DNA from: Linderina pennispora
Lineage: Eukaryota; Kickxellomycota; Kickxellomycetes; Kickxellales; Kickxellaceae
Assembly (NCBI RefSeq): GCF_002104995.1
Contig: NW_024468421.1
Location: 1-22,248, forward strand
Length of the DNA stretch: 22,248 bases
Reading direction: 5' to 3'
The position numbers and the translations under genes are program-made. Under the pieces are notes generated by a model. It saw only the letters and a list, made by a program, of their open reading frames with translations, was not told the origin of the DNA and did no database searches. Shown in pieces: positions 16,380-22,248 of the stretch (position 1 is its first letter; every line of letters begins with the position of its first letter).

Positions 16380-19300
16380 ATGTATTTCCACCGATATCTA
16401 AATAATGGCGACTGGCCAAGCAGAGCAGTGGCTGGGATTAATGTCTACATGCTCGTATTCCTCGCAATTGCTATGGCCACCTCAGCCAAGCCCATGTGGA
16501 ATACAGGTAAAGCACCAGCATCATTATGCGCAGACCAGGTGTGTTCAGTATAGCCATGTATTAATAGCTGCTTGACGTTGTAGTTAACAAGTATCAAGCC
16601 AATGGCGATCTGTGCCCAGCGCAGCTGAACCAGAACAGACCCTGTCCCGCAATCTGTGTTTATGATCTCGCCGAATGTCCGCGTCCCGTGACATGCCCTG
16701 ATAACCAGGTGCTATGCCATGACGGCCTGTGTCATGACTCATGCACTGCCGACGTCAACATGGCTAACCCATGTACCTGCAGCTGGAGACCCAGTGCTGT
16801 GCCGACAGCGGCAAGGGATCTGATTCCATGCCCATTGCTTAAAAATGTAACTATCTCGCAGCTGCACCTGTGGAACGCGACGAACCAGGTCCGGGATGCA
16901 TGCAATGCCGATGCGCAGATCAGCAACCCAAGCAGCTTTGGTATCTGGGGAAAATCAGTGGCCGCGGCGCACACGCGACGAGTCTGGCGTACGGGGCGTC
17001 TGGGTCCAGTGCCCGAAGGAGCCGCAGCTCATGTATACATTCCGCGAACCCATGTGGATATGTGTGTTTACGATTCTACTCGGTTACGTCGGATTGCTCG
17101 GTATTTGGTATGCGGTAAAGCTACTCAGCGAGCGTAATATAACTAGTGCACTCGACAGCAAGGCTAGTCCAAGCGATTCGGGGACCAACATCGACACCAA
17201 GGCACTGAAGGTTGCGGTTGGCGATCATGAGGGAGGCGAATTCAGCAGCAGCAATATTCGTCTGAGCGGCTATCGCAACAACGTCTTTGGCACAGCGATG
17301 AACTGGGGACTGCTGGCGCTGGGCGTAGTTTGGCTCGGCTACCTATTGGCGCTTTCAGCAGATTTTTACGGCAGCGTACCGGGAATCGCTCCTGGAGCGG
17401 CCTGTGTTCTTTCGCTGGGGGACTGCACGCTCGGCAACCAGACATTCATCGTGATGTGGTGCCTGTATGTGTTCATGGTCGTGACCTGCAATGTGTTCCG
17501 TCACCGCCTGCGCAACTTCTTCCGCATCAAGACAGCACCAGCGGAGGGCACATTTGTATGTGTTGAGCGCAAGATTGACTCGCAGATAATGCTGCAAAAC
17601 GAGCGCAGCTTCTTGGTCGACAATGTGCGCCGGGTAGCCAACATACTGAAGCACCATTTGGGCTGGACGTGGTCGGGTAAATACATCGCGGCAGCACATT
17701 ACCGCGCACGGCCGCAAGTACTTTACATACCAGTGCACTCGCTTTGTGCTTGACCAGACCACTGGCGAGTACACACCGTACACTTTTGATCTGGGAGCCA
17801 CGAACAGCGACCTTGTCGCCAACAGCCCTGGCCTATCGACGGCAGAGGCCGAGTATCGGATGGAACTGGTCGGGCAAAACTTCATTGAGGTGTCAGTTCC
17901 CAACTGGTTCTTTGCATTCCTGCGCGAGGTCACCAGCTTCATTGCATTGTACCAGCTTCTGGCGCTCTTGCTGTTCATCTATGACTTTTACTGGCAGGCG
18001 GGCATTGTCGATCTGGGGATTGTGCTGCTGGCGATGACATTCAGTACTGTTGTGCGCAAGCTGTCTGAGGAGCGGCTCAAGCGCATGGCTGAGCAGGACG
18101 ACCAAGTGAATGTGCGTCGCAACGGTGACTGGGTGCAGGCATCGTCACGCGATCTTGTCCCAGGCGACGTCATCCAGCTAACCACCGGCATGCACATGTC
18201 ATGCGACTGCATTCTGATTTCTGGAAATGCTGTCGTCAACGAGTCATCGCTGACTGGCGAGCCCCTGCCCGTGCGCAAGTTCCCGCTGCATAATGATGAC
18301 ACACCGTTCAACGTCGAGGCCAACAAGAAACAACCAGCTGTATGCTGGCACAGTGATCAGCCAGGCGCAGGCGATCGAGAAATCGGCTGGCGACATTTTG
18401 GCCGACCAGCACGTGCTTGGGCTGGTGCACCGCACCGGCACGGCTTCCGACAAGGGTAAGCTGGTGCGCAAGATCCTGTTCCCGCAGCCGCTGTCGTTTA
18501 TTTTCAACGAGCAGCTCAAGGTAGTGTTCAGTATTCTGATCGTCTACGCGCTATTCTGCATGGGCATGGCGATATATCTGTACAAGGGGTCGCCGACAGC
18601 GGTGTTCTTTTACGGAAACTTTTGCATGCTACAGGCTGTATCGCCGCTACTGCCTGCTGGTCTGGTTGCAGGCCAGTCGATGGCGGCATATCGGCTGAAG
18701 AAGAAGCGCATATTCTGTGTCGACCCGCAGCGCATCATGATGGCCGGCAAGGTGCAGATATTCTGCTTCGACAAGACCGGCACCCTGACCAAGGAGGGTC
18801 TGGAATTCTACGGCGGCCAGTGCGTGGATGGCAATGCCTTCCAGGGATTTGAGAACGCCTTGCCTAACACCAGTATTTTGTTCCAGCAAGCCGTTGCCAG
18901 CTGCCATGCTGTTACCGATCTTAATGGGCAGCTAATCGGCAACCCTGTCGACATCGAGCAGTTCCGTGCGTCGAACTCTACGATCGATCCAGCCCCCAAG
19001 TACCTTGATACTATCATCCCTGCTGGCGGCTCGTCCTTGGGCAAGCTGCATGTCGTCCGTCGCTTCGAGTTTGTCCATGCCCGTGCGTCCGATGTCAGTC
19101 GTTGTCATGGATGAGATGACTGGTAAAACTGCATGTCTTTGTCAAGGGCTCGTTTGAGCGCATCAAGCAGGTCTCAAACAGCGCTTCCGTGCCGTTGGAT
19201 TACGACAGGACTTGTGCTGGGCTGGCGCGCGAGGGCTGCTATGTTCTGTCGATTGCGCACAAGCAGCTGGATGTGACTCTGGAAGGGCTCAAGGATCTGA

Positions 19301-20853
19301 CCCAGGACGAGATCGAGGGCAACTGCGATCTGATCGGCCTGCTGGTGTTCAAGAACCTGCTCAAGAACGACACATCTGATGCTATTGCTGAGCTCAAGCA
19401 TGGGTCCACTCGCACGGTCATGGTCACTGGTGACACTGCGCTTACCGGCGTGTACATTGCGAGACAGTGCGGCATGGTGCCAGCCAACAGCAAGGTCCTA
19501 CTTGGCGACATGGACAAGAAAACGCATATGCTGGTGTGGACTGACGTCGACACTGACGAGGAGGTGGCCGACATTGGGCCTTTATTGACCGAGCTTGGCA
19601 GCGACGGATATCCGACCACAGAGCTAGCCCTGACCAGCGCCGCCTTCCAGCACCTGGAATCGACCAGTGGACTGGCGGAGATCCTGCTTAACACGCGCAT
19701 TTTTGCGCGCATGAAGCCCAACGACAAGGTGCGGTGCGTGCAGCAGCACATGGTTCACGGTATCACGGCTATGTGTGGTGACGGTGGCAACGACTGCGGG
19801 GCATTGCGAGCGGCCCATGTTGGTCTGGCACTGTCGGATGCCGAGGCATCGATTGTATCGCCGTTCTCGTCCAGCAACCGGTCGGTGCACTCGTGTGTAG
19901 AGCTCTTGCTCCAGGGCAGAGCCGGCCTGGCTAGCAGCTTCAGCAACTATCGCGCACTGATTCTGTATGGCACCACGATGACAATGACCAAGCTGGTGAG
20001 TTTTTATTTCGCGCTGAGCATGTCGCAGCCCATCTGGATGATAATCGATGCCCTGGTGGCTACCAGCATGGCCATCACGGTCACGTTCCTGCCGCCAGCC
20101 AAGAGGCCTCTCGCCGTTCCGCCCTACGGCACGGATATTGGGCCCGAGATCATGTCGTCAGTTATTGGTGTCGTTGTCATCAACTGGGTGTTTATTGGTG
20201 GGGCGCGTGGGTGTGGCTGTTCAGGCAGCCGTGGTTCCCGGGTGCCACGAGTTTTGACGCATCGAACACGAACGTGCTGAAATGGTGGGCTGCTGGGCGG
20301 ACAACCTACGAGGCGGCCATGATGACATACCTGATCATGTACATGTTCATCAACAACGGGTTCTTGGTCAACTACGGGTATGTGCACCGGAAGCCGTGGT
20401 TCCACCAACCCAAGCTTGATAGCGGTGTGGCGGGGCTAATTATCATGATTTCGTATGCGCAGCTGGCACCGCCCAGCAGGCTGTCGTGTACGTTCCGGCT
20501 CAACTGCGGCGACCCAGACAGGCTGGTCGGGATGGGATATGGGCGGCCCAGGGTGGGAAATCGAAAAGTACAATGCGGTGGATGGGCACAACATCTTGCC
20601 TTCTGATTTCAAGTGGAAGCTGTGGGTGTATTCGATCGGCAATGTGGTAGCAACCAATGCGTGGCAGACTGTGGTTGTTTACGGGCCAGTGCGCACATGG
20701 CTCCGCAGGAAGCGCCCGCTGCGGGAGGCTCAAGCTCAAGCTCTGAGGGATATTTTTTTCTCACGTCCATGCATTCATGACGCAAACCAAACAATCACAT
20801 TCTGGCTCTCTCCTGCTGAGTACAATCGTATTTTTCTGTTTGACATTATATAA
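16380..20853 (+). CDS. P5-type (ATP13A/Ypk9-like) ATPase with Cys-rich N-terminal ectodomain; one intron, seven frameshifts
   Basis: This is an endomembrane P-type ATPase. P5B relatives export polyamines from lysosomes or vacuoles, and P5A relatives extract misplaced helices from the ER. I prefer the ATG at 16380 (alternatives 16290 and 16449). A hydrophobic signal or anchor (INVYMLVFLAIAMATSA) leads, across an intron at 16507-16583, into a lumenal domain with 12 Cys (16613-16903) and N-glycosylation sites (NVT, NAT). Three more membrane segments follow before the P5 core (FVCVERKID). Core landmarks: GLSTAEAEYR; NESSLTGEPLPV (TGE at 18253-18261); VLGLVHRTG, then KGKLVRKILFP; SPLLPAGL (18641-18655) where the family has PPxLP; the phosphorylation site DKTGTLT (Asp at 18770); KGSFERIKQV; and the hinge GDGGNDCGALRAAHVG (19777). 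One-base slips near 16970, 17715, 18330, 19075, 19125, 20205 and 20540 are needed; all lie inside conserved sequence. The last 40 residues before the TAA at 20851-20853 look like UTR, so the true stop may be earlier. Confidence 0.9.
16507..16583 (+). other. intron of the ATPase gene (77 bp)
   Basis: It has a GTAAAG donor, a branch-like CTTGAC near 16571 and a TAG acceptor. Removing it joins the first exon in phase 1 (MWNT/VNKYQANGDLC) to the Cys-rich domain. The unspliced frame stops at 16553. Confidence 0.75.
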
Positions 20854-20936
20854 TAGTCCCCCTATTCCCGCCTCCCCAAATTCCCACCCTCAAATTCCCA
20901 CACCCAATTCCCACCCCCCACCACTCTTTGTCTCTT

Positions 20937-22248
20937 ATGTTTTCCAAACTTTCGAATTTCAACCCCCTTGCGCTTGGGCTACAGCCACTCCGAAAGACAT
21001 TCGCACTCGTCACGTCCGTCCTCATGGTCACCAGCAACCTCTCCACTGCGTCCTCCAGCGGGCTCACGGTCAAGCAGCGTCTGTCCAACTACAGGCCGAC
21101 GGAGCTGCGCGCCGACCTCTCGCACCTGACCGGAGGGCGACAAGCGCGCACTGGTGAAGCTGGCAGACGTCTCGGACCTGCTCAACGCTGCGTACTTTAA
21201 GCAGATCTGGGCAGGCGCTCCGGCGATGCGGCAGAAGCTGCAAGCAGGCAAGGCCAGATAGCGAGGAGGCAAAAGATCTGGCAAACACTGGTTCGAACTG
21301 TTCCCGTGGGCCGTGGGACCGCAGCCTCGACAACGAGGTATTTGTGCCGGGCGCTACAGCCAAGCCAATCACGGCCAATGTGTATCCCGGAAGACATGGA
21401 TAAGAAGGAGTTTGAACTGTGGCTCGGAACGCTTAGCGAGAAGACAAGGCGCGCGCCAAGGGGTTCTACGATGTCGTGAAAAGAGATAAAAAAGTGCAAG
21501 GCTGGTGCTCAGTAGATATGCGGACGAGTACCGGGAGTTCCTGGCGCCGGCGGCCAGGCTGATGCAGGAGGCAAGCACGCTGGTCAGCGATAAGAGCTTT
21601 GGCGAGTTCCTGCGCATGGCGCGGCAAGCGGCTTCCTGAGCAACAAGTACCTGGGACTCGGAGGTGTTCGTGGCTGAAAATCAACCACACCAGCGCGCTG
21701 GAGGCCGCTGTGGGGCCCTACGAGACGTACGAGGACGAGCTGTTCTCGTCCAAGGCGTTCTTCGAGTCAATGGTGCATGTGCGCGACTTTGCTGCTACGC
21801 AGCTGCTGGACAAGTTCACCAGCAGCTGGAGCTGGTCGAGAAGAACCTGCCGATCCCGGATCGTACCGCAACAAGGAGCTGGTGGCGCCGCCAATCGTGG
21901 TGGTCAACCAGGTGTACTATGGCGGCGACACGGCGGTGCCGATGACGGCGGCGTATAATCTGCCCAACGACGAGGAGGCGATGACGCGCGGGCTCCAAGC
22001 TGACCATGATCAAGAACGTGCAGGAGGGCAAGGTGGCCAGCGTGCTGCGGCCGATTGCTCAGGAGGTGCTGAGCAAGGCGGATCTGGATTACGTGACATT
22101 CCCAGCCTTCTTCACCCACGTGCTCATGCACGAGGTCGCGCACTCGAACGGCCCGCACCGCGACACCAGCGGGGCGACAGTGCGCAGCCGGCTGCAGGAG
22201 CTGCACTCGGCGTTCGAGGAGGCCAAGGCGGACATCACGGGCTTGTTT
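20937..22248 (+). CDS. DPP III (M49)-related zinc peptidase with HEVAH motif, 3' partial, about nine frameshifts
   Basis: This is a zinc-dependent hydrolase of the family related to dipeptidyl peptidase III; in plants and bacteria it is found alone or fused to Nudix domains. The first ATG is 20937 (MFSKLSNFNPLALGL), giving a short hydrophobic or transit-like leader; the ATG at 21024 is an alternative. Family landmarks in order: RPTELRADLSHLTGGDKRAL; GPWDRSLDNEVFVPG; ITANVYPEDMDKKEFELWL; RYADEYREFLAPAARLM; INHTSALEAAVGPYETYEDE; PPIVVVNQVYYGGDT; and LMHEVAHSNGPH, with HEVAH at 22129-22143. The expected third zinc ligand comes from EEAKAD (22216-22233). Slips lie near 21136 (GGG), 21259, 21388, 21455, 21505, 21633, 21655, 21670, 21830 and 21993, nearly all of them single extra bases. 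The gene runs off the window 15 bases after the EEAKAD motif. No Nudix domain precedes it. Confidence 0.88.

Noticed and set aside
1-22248. tRNA, rRNA or CRISPR array
   Set aside because: I found no cloverleaf with a GTTCGA-type T-arm outside coding sequence, no rRNA-like conserved stretch and no regularly spaced direct repeats.

Overview
The window looks like nuclear DNA of a filamentous or early-diverging fungus. The coding stretches are GC-rich, the introns are short (65 to 159 bp) GT-AG introns, and the promoters are pyrimidine-rich. Two gene families in it are essentially fungal: a GT15 (Kre2/Mnt1-type) mannosyltransferase and an Atf1-type bZIP factor with the EPNPF OSA-like box. A Kickxellomycotina-like (Zoopagomycota) origin would fit the composition and the TRIM37-like gene, but this is only an inference.

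Layout: (1) 1-649, + strand, 3' part of an MFSD10-like major facilitator transporter. (2) 1049-2856, - strand, Atf1/CREB-type bZIP factor, convergent with the transporter. (3) 3873-5124, + strand, a disordered Ser-rich protein ending in a C4 zinc-finger motif, perhaps the first exon of the next gene. (4) 6177-11105, + strand, a very large protein with a B-box, a coiled coil and a MATH-like domain but no RING, followed by about 1,150 residues of disordered tail. (5) 11931-13222, - strand, GT15 mannosyltransferase. (6) 13585-14240, + strand, a small probable nuclear protein with two inferred introns. (7) 14241-16379, an AT-richer 2-kb stretch with no recognisable gene. (8) 16380-20853, + strand, a P5-type ATPase with an unusual N-terminal extension that carries a Cys-rich lumenal or extracellular domain. 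(9) 20937 to the window end, + strand, a DPP III (M49)-related zinc peptidase with an HEVAH motif.

Most genes read as families only after one-base frame changes. These are mainly apparent single-base insertions, several of them in three-base homopolymers: 2 in the transporter, 5 in the bZIP gene, 4 in the mannosyltransferase, 7 in the ATPase and about 9 in the peptidase. By contrast the B-box gene runs open for 4.7 kb. The simplest reading is uneven assembly quality rather than a block of pseudogenes.

The genes do not form a pathway. They are ordinary neighbours in a compact fungal genome: membrane transport, stress-type transcription control, a TRIM-like scaffold, Golgi glycosylation, endomembrane P5 transport and peptide turnover. 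The most unusual items are the P5 ATPase architecture (Cys-rich ectodomain; SPLLP where the family has PPxLP), the RING-less TRIM37-like protein with a PP1-docking-like motif, and the zinc finger that sits in a shifted frame just before a perfect splice donor.
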